10,411 bases of DNA from Scytonema sp. UIC 10036 (GCF_009725235.1 NZ_WJFC01000321.1:1-10411); one strand, 5' to 3'; positions 1-6,539 are shown, counted from the first letter of the stretch. Notes: generated by a model from the sequence alone, not told the origin. Translations and numbers: made by a program.

Positions 1-27
1 TCCCTACCCCCTCATCCCTACCCCCTA
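1..27 (-). repeat. TAGGGNN heptamer array (STRR type), cut by window edge
   Basis: Read on the minus strand, this is a run of 7-base units: TAGGGGG (27-21), TAGGGAT (20-14), GAGGGGG (13-7) and the start of another TAGGGA (6-1). The second unit begins exactly at the TAG stop of the MFS gene, and the last two sense codons (Arg, Gly) come from the first unit. Related TAGGG arrays lie at 4782-4809 and 4962-4994. Short tandem heptamer repeats are well known between genes of filamentous cyanobacteria. The array may continue beyond the window. Confidence 0.8.
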
Positions 28-1259
28 TTTTTTGCCAATTTACTATTTGTAGAAAAAAATATCAGCAGCAGTGCAGCCGCGACAGATAAACTGGTTGATG
101 TATAAAATATTGCTTCAATTCCACCATAATTAACTGTAGATCCAAGCAGGATGGGACAAAGGAACTGACCCAGAAAGCCTGCGCCTGTTCCGGCAGCAAG
201 CACGGTTGATCGCAGTTCTACAGGAGCCAGAGAAGCCAGAATGCTGTAGAGATTGGGCATGACAATACCAAAACCTACACCAAAAAGCACTGCTGTTATC
301 AAAATTAAGCCGAGTTCTCGGAGTAAGGGAATTGTTGCCACCGTCAGCGCCATTAACCCAAATCCAATTGCTATCGAACGTTCTGTGCCTATATTCTTGG
401 CGAGTTGTCGAGCACCAAAGGCTGATATGGCTGCAGCCCCAACTGCTCGTGATGCTAAAACAACTCCATTGAGAACTGCTCCAACTCCTATGGTTTGTTT
501 CAGGTATAGAGGTGTGTAGATAACTACAGAATACATTACGATAGAAGCCAACCCAAGGGTTAGTAACAACCACAGTGTGTATCGATCACCAAAAACTTGG
601 CGGAGCTTGTCACGGGTTGGAACTGCATTTGATTTTTTCTGTTTGGACTGCTTTGTCCTTAAAATTGAGGCAGCCAAAATTGCTAGTGGCAATCCCAAGC
701 TGTATAAATAAAAGGTACACTGCCAGTTAGATGAGCCTATCCAACCACCTAATAGAGGAAAGAAAATACCAGCAATTGTGAGGGTACTCGTTGCTTGACC
801 CAAGGCTTGACTTCGCGCCTGACCTTCATACATCCCAGCTAATAAGCCCAGACTCGCCGCAGCAATTCCACCACTTGCTATGCCAAGCAAAGTTCGTGTC
901 GCTAACAATGGCTCTATCGATCGCATAAAAGCTCCCGCCGTACCAGACAGAGCATAGAGGAGCAATGAAGCTATCAAAACACGCAAGCCACCTACTCGAT
1001 CTGCCAGGATACCCAGAAAAGGGCTAAACACAGCATTTGTCAAGCAGTGAATGCTAAGTAAGTGAGCTGCTAGCCCCGGATTGAGGTTGAGTTGTTGCAC
1101 CATTTCTGGCAATACGGGGGCAATAATTCCCCCCGCCATTGTTGTCAGAGAACCTGCTAATAGCAGCACTAACAGCTTGCGATCGCGTAACATCGATAAA
1201 ATATGAGATATTTTTGATAATTCTGAAATTTCAACAAATACTGAGGTGAACAAGTTCAC
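18..1259 (-). CDS. MFS transporter, drug/metabolite efflux type (DHA1-like)
   Basis: A 413-residue hydrophobic protein with the length and layout of a 12-helix major facilitator. Motif A of the family, GILADRVGGLRVL, lies in the loop after helix 2 (residues 83-95). A motif-C-like stretch, AGIFFPLLGGWIG (163-175), marks helix 5; this motif is characteristic of antiporters, so proton-driven export is more likely than uptake. A basic central loop (about 201-225) separates the two six-helix halves. The substrate cannot be read from the sequence. The frame opens at a GTG with no Shine-Dalgarno; an ATG at 1193 (starting MLRDRKLL, 391 residues) removes a polar extension and is an equally good start. 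The 14-bp dyad GTGAAC-AA-GTTCAC (1246-1259) overlaps the GTG and could be an operator or chance. The gene diverges from the alpha-oxoamine synthase gene, and its stop codon lies in a heptamer array. Confidence 0.9.
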   Translation of the reverse strand: MNLFTSVFVEISELSKISHILSMLRDRKLLVLLLAGSLTTMAGGIIAPVLPEMVQQLNLNPGLAAHLLSIHCLTNAVFSPFLGILADRVGGLRVLIASLLLYALSGTAGAFMRSIEPLLATRTLLGIASGGIAAASLGLLAGMYEGQARSQALGQATSTLTIAGIFFPLLGGWIGSSNWQCTFYLYSLGLPLAILAASILRTKQSKQKKSNAVPTRDKLRQVFGDRYTLWLLLTLGLASIVMYSVVIYTPLYLKQTIGVGAVLNGVVLASRAVGAAAISAFGARQLAKNIGTERSIAIGFGLMALTVATIPLLRELGLILITAVLFGVGFGIVMPNLYSILASLAPVELRSTVLAAGTGAGFLGQFLCPILLGSTVNYGGIEAIFYTSTSLSVAAALLLIFFSTNSKLAKNRG

Positions 1260-1374
1260 ATAATGAAAATATACCGTACTGCTAAATTACACGGTTACTA
1301 AGACGAATAGGGTCATACAGAGGAATTACACATTTATGTATTTTAGCAGCAATAAACAACACAAGCACAAAAAC

Positions 1375-1446
1375 ATGGGAACCAACTACGCCATTGTAGT
1401 GGTCATAGAAGAGCAGGCAAACACTATACCTAAGTCGTGTCCATAG
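1375..1446 (+). pseudogene. Possible decayed hicB-like antitoxin fragment (weak)
   Basis: A 23-codon ORF from ATG 1375 reads MGTNYAIVVVIEEQAN... and stops at TAG 1444. Inserting one base near 1413 restores IEEAGKHYT followed by a stop. The combined reading, TNYAIV..IEEAG..Y, resembles the N-terminus of HicB-type antitoxins (YAIVIEEA..NYSAYVPDLPG), with two extra valines. There is no Shine-Dalgarno and no recognisable remainder. The match is short and from memory, so chance is a real possibility. Confidence 0.15.
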
Positions 1447-1522
1447 AGGAAAATAACTGATAATCCAGTAATATCAAAAATTCATGTAAAAATGTATTAA
1501 ATCACAACCCAAGGCACACTTA

Positions 1523-1604
1523 ACCCCAAAATTGGGGTGGGCGGTAACGCCTACAAATCAGGAACATGGAAGAAGACAGCGATCGCTGCCTATTCACTTT
1601 CCAT
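1523..1604 (+). promoter_or_regulatory. Cluster of three stem-loops upstream of the oxoamine synthase gene
   Basis: Three inverted repeats follow each other: ACCCCAA-AA-TTGGGGT (1523-1538), GGCG-GTAA-CGCC (1540-1551), and ATGGAA (1566-1571) with TTCCAT (1599-1604). The last pair encloses the 12-bp palindrome CAGCGATCGCTG (1577-1588), which contains a HIP1 site. They end 56 bases before the preferred start codon, so they would be a structured leader if transcription begins upstream. No poly-U run makes any of them a clear terminator, and no known riboswitch was recognised. Confidence 0.35.
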
Positions 1605-1645
1605 AGCTAAAAGACACCTGTCTTGCGGGACAAACAATGTTTGGT

Positions 1646-1653
1646 GAGAGGAG
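1646..1653 (+). promoter_or_regulatory. Strong ribosome binding site that decides the start
   Basis: GAGAGGAG ends 7 bases before the GTG at 1661. The upstream in-frame ATG at 1637 has no purine-rich element at a workable distance (CGGGACAAACA precedes it). This favours GTG 1661 as the true start. Confidence 0.6.
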
Positions 1654-1660
1654 TATAAGA

Positions 1661-2941
1661 GTGCAAATTGTCAAAGAGTACGTGCAGCGTTGGTACGAGA
1701 GTGGACTCGATCCAGATGAGTTTATTTGTCATCAAAAGCAGGGGAATTTGGTAGAGATTACAGAAGTGGCTACTGGTGAACGTCGGACGGTTCTCAGTTT
1801 CTGTAGCAACGACATTTTAGGACTAGTTCAAGAAGAAGCAGTCAAGCAAGCTGCGATTGATTCTATTCTAAAGTACGGCACATCTAACAGTTCTTGCTCG
1901 GTTTTAAGCGGTCGTATCGATTTACACCAACAGTTAGAGGACGAAATTTCCGCTTTTAAACATTTGCCACATACACAATTGTTTTTAAATGCTTGGATGG
2001 CAATGCAAGCTTTTATGGATGCCTTCTGTCACTTAGCCATCCCAGTACCTGGATTTCAGAATACAAGAGAAACTGTAATTTTCACAGATGTCCTCAATCA
2101 CGGCTGTATTGTCTCAGCAGTAGTAAATGCAGGAACTCGTTCCGGTAAAGTATTTGGTCACAGCCCTCGCGTCCGAGTCAAAGCTTACCGCCACTGTGAC
2201 ACAGAAGATTTGGCTCGGAAAATGTATCGGCACGTCCGTCCCAGCGATCGCATTGTAGTTGTTTCTGATGCAGTCTTTTCCATGGATGGCGATATTGCTC
2301 CCCTGCCAGAAATGATCGAAGTCATGCGTAAGTACGAAGGTAGCGTCCTCCTGATGGATGAAGCCCATGCAAGCGGTGCTCTTGGTGCCACAGGAAGAGG
2401 AATATACGAACACTTTGATATTTTACCGTCTTACGCAATTGAGCGAGGCGTTATACCTTTAATTATGACAACGTTCTCGAAATTTGCTGCCTCAGCAGGG
2501 GCTGCAATCAGCACTCATGTATCAGAGTTAAAACCACTGTTAAATGTCTCCCCAACCTCTATAGGGACAATTTCGTTATCGCCACCACTGGCAGCAGCAG
2601 CATTAGAGAGTATCCGCCAAGTAAGGCAATTTCCAGAACGAGTGAAAAAACTGCAGGAAAATACCCGCTACTTGCGATCGCGCTTGAGCGAGCAAGGCTT
2701 TATGGCAATTGGCGAAACTAATGTTGTTCCAGTTGTTTTACCACCAGAGATCAATCCCAAAATTTTTGGGAGACAAATCATGAAAAACCATGGTGTTTGG
2801 GTATCTCCCATTTGGTTTGTTGCTAAACCCCGAATTCGCATTACGGTGAATGCCATCCATACCCAAGAAGATATGGATCTTTTAGTATCAAGCATGGTAG
2901 CCACTCGCAACCTATTGTATCAGCCAACAATTAGTGCCTAG
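1661..2941 (+). CDS. Alpha-oxoamine synthase family PLP enzyme (BioF/KBL/CqsA/SPT fold)
   Basis: This fold-type I PLP enzyme would condense an amino acid with an acyl thioester, with loss of CO2, to an aminoketone. From GTG 1661 it has 426 residues (434 from ATG 1637). Landmarks, numbered from 1661: SFCSNDILGL (46-55); His147 in DVLNHG, which stacks on PLP in relatives; Asp233 and His236 in MDEAHASGALG; the Schiff-base Lys274 in TTFSK; and the C-terminal PRIRITVNAIHT (390-401), whose arginines correspond to the substrate-carboxylate region. The catalytic set is complete, so it should be active. Two things differ from standard BioF: the usual GSR segment after the N-terminal lobe reads SNSSCSVLSG, and about 8 residues (AIPVPGFQ) are inserted before the PLP histidine. 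No other biotin genes are nearby. Substrates are unknown; candidates are a CqsA-like signal, a lipid long-chain base or a secondary metabolite. Probably transcribed with the small gene 123 bp downstream. Confidence 0.85.
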   Translation: MQIVKEYVQRWYESGLDPDEFICHQKQGNLVEITEVATGERRTVLSFCSNDILGLVQEEAVKQAAIDSILKYGTSNSSCSVLSGRIDLHQQLEDEISAFKHLPHTQLFLNAWMAMQAFMDAFCHLAIPVPGFQNTRETVIFTDVLNHGCIVSAVVNAGTRSGKVFGHSPRVRVKAYRHCDTEDLARKMYRHVRPSDRIVVVSDAVFSMDGDIAPLPEMIEVMRKYEGSVLLMDEAHASGALGATGRGIYEHFDILPSYAIERGVIPLIMTTFSKFAASAGAAISTHVSELKPLLNVSPTSIGTISLSPPLAAAALESIRQVRQFPERVKKLQENTRYLRSRLSEQGFMAIGETNVVPVVLPPEINPKIFGRQIMKNHGVWVSPIWFVAKPRIRITVNAIHTQEDMDLLVSSMVATRNLLYQPTISA

Positions 2942-3064
2942 CAAAATGATAAATCCCTTAAAAAATTCTGCAGTTAGAGCCTACAGTCCACCATTTGAAG
3001 GATGAGTCGCTACCTTTGTAGTTGATAATCTAACAAAAGCACTAAAGAACAAATAACTAAGAAT

Positions 3065-3322
3065 ATGGCATCCCCTACACCATTAAAAGGTACTGAACTA
3101 GTAGATTGTGCAAGAGCGAATGCCAAGCAGGGAATTGAAACTGCTGCTTACCAATGTGGCTATGGAGATGACCTTAACACTTTCGCACGAGAATTACGGA
3201 AAGCGTGTGAGGATATGAATTTGCAAGTTAAGGAACTCTCAGATTTAATTACCGAACAGGATCTGGTATTAAATATAGGTACTGGGGAAACTGTTGCCCC
3301 AAATACACCATCGGAACTTTAA
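3065..3322 (+). CDS. Small conserved-looking protein with CGYG motif, function unknown
   Basis: An 85-residue soluble protein that I do not recognise as a named family. It has no signal peptide or membrane segment. The core (about 9-62) looks helical: GTELVDCARANAKQG, then ETAAYQCGYGDD (25-36), then FARELRKACEDMN (40-52) and LSDLI. It has three cysteines, at 15, 31 and 48. The tail from about 67 (LVLNIGTGETV...) is polar and probably disordered. The spacing of GDDL...EL...ACE...LSDL recalls an acyl carrier protein helix pattern, but there is no DSL serine, so it cannot carry phosphopantetheine there. The start ATG has only a poor Shine-Dalgarno (AAG). It follows the oxoamine synthase on the same strand, so a partner, regulatory subunit or peptide substrate is possible, but that is inference. 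Confidence 0.7.
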   Translation: MASPTPLKGTELVDCARANAKQGIETAAYQCGYGDDLNTFARELRKACEDMNLQVKELSDLITEQDLVLNIGTGETVAPNTPSEL

Positions 3323-3597
3323 GAGTGGTTAATATTCCCTTTCTACCAGACAATTACCTCAAGACGTAGGTAGGGCATGCCGCACATTTGTTGTTGGGGG
3401 ACATTGCCCAATGAGACTCCTCTCAATGCGCTTAACCGACGCATAGGGGTGGCTACCCTACAAAAATTTAGTAATTCTAGAGCAGAAAGGAAGTAGATAA
3501 TAGTTAGTAATTACTACGGGCGCAAGGTATGCGCCCGTACTTAGTGAGTAGGTAGGTTTTCCAATTCACTAACTTCTAACCACTTGATAGTTATGCT
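3323..3597. other. Intergenic region rich in short palindromes
   Basis: 275 bp without a credible gene. It holds many short dyads: GGCATGCC near 3375, TTGGG/CCCAA around 3396-3413, TGAGA-CTCC-TCTCA around 3414-3427, the 12-bp palindrome TAGTAATTACTA (3505-3516), and a strong hairpin next to it (3515-3539). Such clusters are often decayed interspersed repeats in cyanobacteria. The promoter of the downstream regulator may lie here, but none stands out. Confidence 0.5.
3515..3539. repeat. Perfect 10-bp hairpin, GGGCGCA...TGCGCCC type
   Basis: TACGGGCGCA (3515-3524) and TGCGCCCGTA (3530-3539) are exact reverse complements around the 5-base loop AGGTA. Hairpins of the form GGGCGCAAGG-N-TGCGCCC are, to my knowledge, scattered through many cyanobacterial genomes. 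No U-run follows on either strand, so a simple intrinsic terminator is unlikely, though the stem could still stabilise an mRNA end. Confidence 0.7.
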
Positions 3598-3615
3598 TTG
3601 TATCAGGTTATACCA

Positions 3616-4791
3616 GTGAATATAGACAAGCTAGAGATCGACAGATTCACGCAACGCGTACAGGGAATGCAAGTGCGCCTAACAAACTTGTATCAAAGTA
3701 TTAACAACACACCTATAGTGCCAGATATACTGCCGCAGGCACTCATTGAACTTGGCAGTGCTTCGGAAATGGTGAGGATAGCGACACAGGAATTACACCA
3801 ACAGAACCAACAACTCATAGAAACACGTAATTTGCTTGAAGCGGAACGCCAACGCTACCAAGATTTATTTGAGTTTGCACCAGATGCCTATTTAGTGACG
3901 GATATCCTTGGCATTATTCAAGAAGCAAATCGTGCGGCGAGTCAACTACTTAACGTTCCACAACAACATCTGGTAGGGAAACCCATAACTAACTATGTGG
4001 CATTACAAGATCGACCAACTTTTCGCAGCTTTTTGTTTCAACTTTATGAACGCGACCAAGTCACGGAGCTAGTATTATGCTGGCAGAAACGCAGTGGAGA
4101 GTTTTTTGATGCAGCAATGACAGTGGGTGTTGTTCGCGATGCGAAAGGAGTGCCGAGCTCGCTGCGTTGGTTGTTAAGAGACATAACACGACGAAATTTA
4201 CAAGAGGTAACAGTTTCTGACGATCGCTGTGACTTTACTCAAGGCAGAGAGAGGTATAAGTATGCTAAAGGAGAAACTATCCCTCTTAACTCAAGTACAA
4301 TTTGGTGCGTTCATCAAGGTTTGATTAAGCTAAGCACGTTATGTGATACAGGTGAAGAAGTGCTAGTTGGATTAGCAGGGCAAGGCATGATTTTTGGTTC
4401 AAGTTTAACTGCACTACACAGCTATCAAGCAATAGCTTTATCTGACGTAGAGATGGTATCAATCTACTTAGCAGAAATTGCCACTTCGCCAAAAATTAGC
4501 AATACAATAATTCCAAAAATCAATCAACGCTTACGGCAAACAGAATCATTTTTAGTAATTAGTGGCAGACGAAGGGTACAAGATCGCTTTCATTATCTGT
4601 TGCAATTTTTAAAACAAGAAATTGGTCAATCAGTTGCGGAAGGAACTCGCTTAAATTTTCGGTTGACTCACGAAGATCTTGCAAGCGCTTGCTGTACCAC
4701 TAGAGTAACAATTACAAGACTTATAGGTAAATTACAACAACAAGGCAAAATTAGTTTTGACTCGAAACATCATATGATTATTAGGGAGTAG
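3616..4791 (+). CDS. PAS domain fused to CRP/FNR-type transcriptional regulator
   Basis: A 391-residue one-component sensor-regulator (397 if TTG 3598 is used). GTG 3616 is preferred because CAGG sits 8 bases before it. From the GTG: a polar helical N-terminal region (1-78) ending in a likely coiled coil; a PAS domain (about 79-194) beginning RYQDLFEFAPDAYLVTD and ending LLRDITRR; a CRP-like beta-roll (about 209-290); and a CRP-type helix-turn-helix (about 344-389) with LTHEDLASACCTTRVTITRL, close to the NtcA recognition region. The beta-roll lacks the GE...R phosphate-binding cassette (it reads GQGMIFGSSLTALHSYQAIA), so cAMP binding is unlikely; sensing may have moved to the PAS domain, whose ligand is unknown. 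The recognition helix TTRVTITRLIGKL is intact, so it should bind DNA. Its stop codon is part of a heptamer array. Targets may include the neighbouring synthase or transporter (inference). Confidence 0.85.
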   Translation: MNIDKLEIDRFTQRVQGMQVRLTNLYQSINNTPIVPDILPQALIELGSASEMVRIATQELHQQNQQLIETRNLLEAERQRYQDLFEFAPDAYLVTDILGIIQEANRAASQLLNVPQQHLVGKPITNYVALQDRPTFRSFLFQLYERDQVTELVLCWQKRSGEFFDAAMTVGVVRDAKGVPSSLRWLLRDITRRNLQEVTVSDDRCDFTQGRERYKYAKGETIPLNSSTIWCVHQGLIKLSTLCDTGEEVLVGLAGQGMIFGSSLTALHSYQAIALSDVEMVSIYLAEIATSPKISNTIIPKINQRLRQTESFLVISGRRRVQDRFHYLLQFLKQEIGQSVAEGTRLNFRLTHEDLASACCTTRVTITRLIGKLQQQGKISFDSKHHMIIRE

Positions 4792-4809
4792 GGAGTGGCG
4801 AGTAGGGCA
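4782..4809 (+). repeat. TAGGGAG heptamer array overlapping a stop codon
   Basis: Four 7-base units in a row: TAGGGAG (4782-4788), TAGGGAG (4789-4795), TGGCGAG (4796-4802), TAGGGCA (4803-4809). The first unit encodes the last residues (Arg-Glu) of the PAS-CRP protein and the second supplies its TAG stop. Confidence 0.8.
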
Positions 4810-4846
4810 AAGGTATTAAAATCTTATAAATCTTGCGTGTTTCCTC

Positions 4847-4939
4847 CTAACCAGTTTCTTCAGCAAATAAGTAGACAGCAACTTCCCGCATTGCTTTGAG
4901 GTTATCAGTGTTGCGACGATCTATGTTGGAAATTTGACT
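4847..4939 (-). pseudogene. Short protein-like remnant, C-terminal fragment of unknown gene
   Basis: On the minus strand, the stretch between a TGA at 4942-4940 and a TAG at 4849-4847 is 30 open codons and reads like real protein: SNIDRRNTDNLKAMREV then AVYLFAEETG. It has no start codon upstream, only an internal ATG, and is charged and helical like a protein C-terminus. It lies in the convergent gap between two intact genes. I cannot name the parent family. It is either a fossil of a lost gene or chance. Confidence 0.25.
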
Positions 4940-4961
4940 TCACGACAAATTTTAATGCGTT

Positions 4962-4994
4962 TGCCCTACCCCTAGCCCTAATCCCTCACCCCTA
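4962..4994 (-). repeat. TAGGGNN heptamer array abutting the flavoprotein stop
   Basis: On the minus strand, directly after the TGA stop (4997-4995), come TAGGGGT (4994-4988), GAGGGAT (4987-4981), TAGGGCT (4980-4974), a 5-base AGGGG, and TAGGGCA (4968-4962). The first unit gives an immediate second stop codon. The array is in inverse orientation to the one at 4782-4809, so the two bracket the convergent gap. Confidence 0.75.
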
Positions 4995-6539
4995 TCAAGA
5001 AAACTGTTTTACCCAAGCGAGCAATCGTTTTGTATTTGGTGTCAAAGTATTAGAAAGATAGTACGTATCTGCTGCTTTTTTAATAGCTTCAGATTGCGTT
5101 GGATAAGGATAAATAACTTGATTTAATTGACTTAAAGTTATCTTGTTAACAATAGCGATGGTGAGTTGAGAAATTATCTCACCTGCATGACGAGCAACAA
5201 TTGTCGCACCAAGAATGCGATCGCTCTTTTTTGGATGAAGAATCTTGATAAATCCTTCTTCTTCGCCATCAGTCACTGCTCTATCGACATCCGTAAAAGG
5301 AATTTTAATCGTCGCCACGTCAATGCCCATTTCTTGCGCTTCACGTTCGTACATTCCCACATGGGCAATTTCGGGATCGGTATAAATTACCCAAGGCATA
5401 ACGAGATTACTGAGTTTTTGACGCCCCAACCCAAAAGGAGAAAAGAGTGCATTTCTGATGACTATTCTTGCGGCTGCATCAGCTGCGTGAGTAAATTTCC
5501 AGTTCATGCATATATCACCGGCTGCATAAATTTTGGGATTTGTCGTTTGAAGATAATCATTGACCTTCACACCTTGATGGGGATCGTATTCTACGCCAAT
5601 GGCATCTAAATTCAATCCTTCTACATTTGGAACGCGTCCCGTACCAACTAAAATATCATCAACAGAGAGAACATCTGTCTTACCATTGCGACTGAAGTAA
5701 AGCGTTTTGCCTTCGTTAGTTTTTTCGACTTGTTGTATTTTTCCTCCGAATACTAGGCGAATTCCTTCTCTAGCAAAAACTTTTTGGATAATCTCAGCAG
5801 CATCAGTATCTTCTTTACTAAGGATATGAGTTCCTTGGTGGAAGAGCGTTACTTCACAATCAAAACGGCGAAAAGCTTGTGCTAATTCACAACCAATAGG
5901 ACCACCACCAATCACTGCTAAACGTTGGGGTTTTTGGATCAGAGAAAAAACAGTTTCATTGGTTAGGTATCCTGCTTCTTCAATTCCTGAAATTGAGGGT
6001 TGTGCCGCTCTCGCGCCTGTAGCAATGACGGCTTTTTTAAAGCGGAGAGTTTTTTCTCCAACTTCTACAGTATCATTGCTGGCAAACCGCGCACTACCCA
6101 AAAAGACATCCACACCCATTTTTTGGAAACGTTCTGCTGAATCATGAGGGCTGATTTTTGCCCTTACACGTCGCATCCTTTCCATAACAGTGGTAAAGTC
6201 TACGTCAACATATTTGGGCGCATTAATACCAAATTTTTTTGCGTTCCACATTTCTCCTACCACACGAGATGACCGGATGATAGATTTGGATGGTACGCAG
6301 CCAAAATTTAAACAGTCTCCTCCCATAAGGTGCTTTTCAATTAAGGCAACTTTTAAGCCTACGTTTAAAAGTGCTGCACCTCCGGCTACGACTAATCCTG
6401 CTGTACCGGCACCAATAACGACTAAGTCATAACAATCGGCAGGTTGAGGATTGACCCAAGTGGGTGGATGCACGTAGGATACCAATGTCTGGTTATACTC
6501 GTCCATTGGGCGAAGTGAGACTCTCTGGAATTCTGACAT
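4995..6539 (-). CDS. MerA/Slr1849-like FAD-dependent pyridine nucleotide-disulfide oxidoreductase
   Basis: A 514-residue flavoprotein of the dihydrolipoamide dehydrogenase/mercuric reductase family, presumably cytoplasmic. Landmarks: FAD-binding GAGTAG (43-48); redox-active disulfide GGDCLNFGC (Cys76, Cys81); NAD(P)-binding VIGGGPIGCELA (209-220); second FAD motif IYAAGDI (337-343); and the C-terminal interface motif YPYPTQSEAIKKAADTY (477-493), where lipoamide dehydrogenases have HPHPT. After the second nucleotide-binding strand the residue is His (TLFHQG), not Glu, which hints at NADPH. True MerA ends in a cysteine pair that passes Hg(II) to the active site; this protein ends LLAWVKQFS with no cysteine and has no N-terminal metal-binding domain. 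It is probably the cyanobacterial MerA-like type; Slr1849 of Synechocystis is reported to reduce mercury and uranium. No merR or merT is nearby. Diverges from ttcA over 167 bp. Confidence 0.88.
   Translation of the reverse strand: MSEFQRVSLRPMDEYNQTLVSYVHPPTWVNPQPADCYDLVVIGAGTAGLVVAGGAALLNVGLKVALIEKHLMGGDCLNFGCVPSKSIIRSSRVVGEMWNAKKFGINAPKYVDVDFTTVMERMRRVRAKISPHDSAERFQKMGVDVFLGSARFASNDTVEVGEKTLRFKKAVIATGARAAQPSISGIEEAGYLTNETVFSLIQKPQRLAVIGGGPIGCELAQAFRRFDCEVTLFHQGTHILSKEDTDAAEIIQKVFAREGIRLVFGGKIQQVEKTNEGKTLYFSRNGKTDVLSVDDILVGTGRVPNVEGLNLDAIGVEYDPHQGVKVNDYLQTTNPKIYAAGDICMNWKFTHAADAAARIVIRNALFSPFGLGRQKLSNLVMPWVIYTDPEIAHVGMYEREAQEMGIDVATIKIPFTDVDRAVTDGEEEGFIKILHPKKSDRILGATIVARHAGEIISQLTIAIVNKITLSQLNQVIYPYPTQSEAIKKAADTYYLSNTLTPNTKRLLAWVKQFS

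Larger units (their letters stand above)
1260..1636. other. Divergent intergenic region between MFS and oxoamine synthase genes
   Basis: About 377 bp, AT-rich, expected to hold the promoters of both divergent genes. No convincing -35/-10 pair was found on either strand. The first two thirds hold little structure apart from a weak antitoxin-like remnant at 1375-1446. The last third has three consecutive inverted repeats (1523-1604), the third of them around a HIP1 site (1579-1586). Confidence 0.6.

Noticed and set aside
253..519. Open frames opposite the long genes (also near 2114-2413, 5166-5609, 7302-7559 and 7722-8006)
   Set aside because: They mirror the real genes, have no ribosome binding sites and translate to low-complexity or implausible proteins.
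1275..1289. NtcA-type site GTA-N8-TAC upstream of the MFS gene
   Set aside because: The spacing is nine bases, not eight, and no -10 element follows at the right distance.
1661..2941. Naming the synthase bioF
   Set aside because: The fold fits, but motifs on the substrate side differ and no biotin gene is near.
2942..3064. A terminator after the synthase gene
   Set aside because: Only imperfect CTGCAG/CTACAG pairing and no U-run, so read-through into the small gene is plausible.
3065..3322. Acyl carrier protein for the oxoamine synthase
   Set aside because: The helix spacing is superficially similar, but there is no DSL serine for phosphopantetheine.
4995..6539. A mercury resistance operon
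   Set aside because: There is a MerA-like enzyme only; no merR, merT or merP and no terminal cysteine pair.
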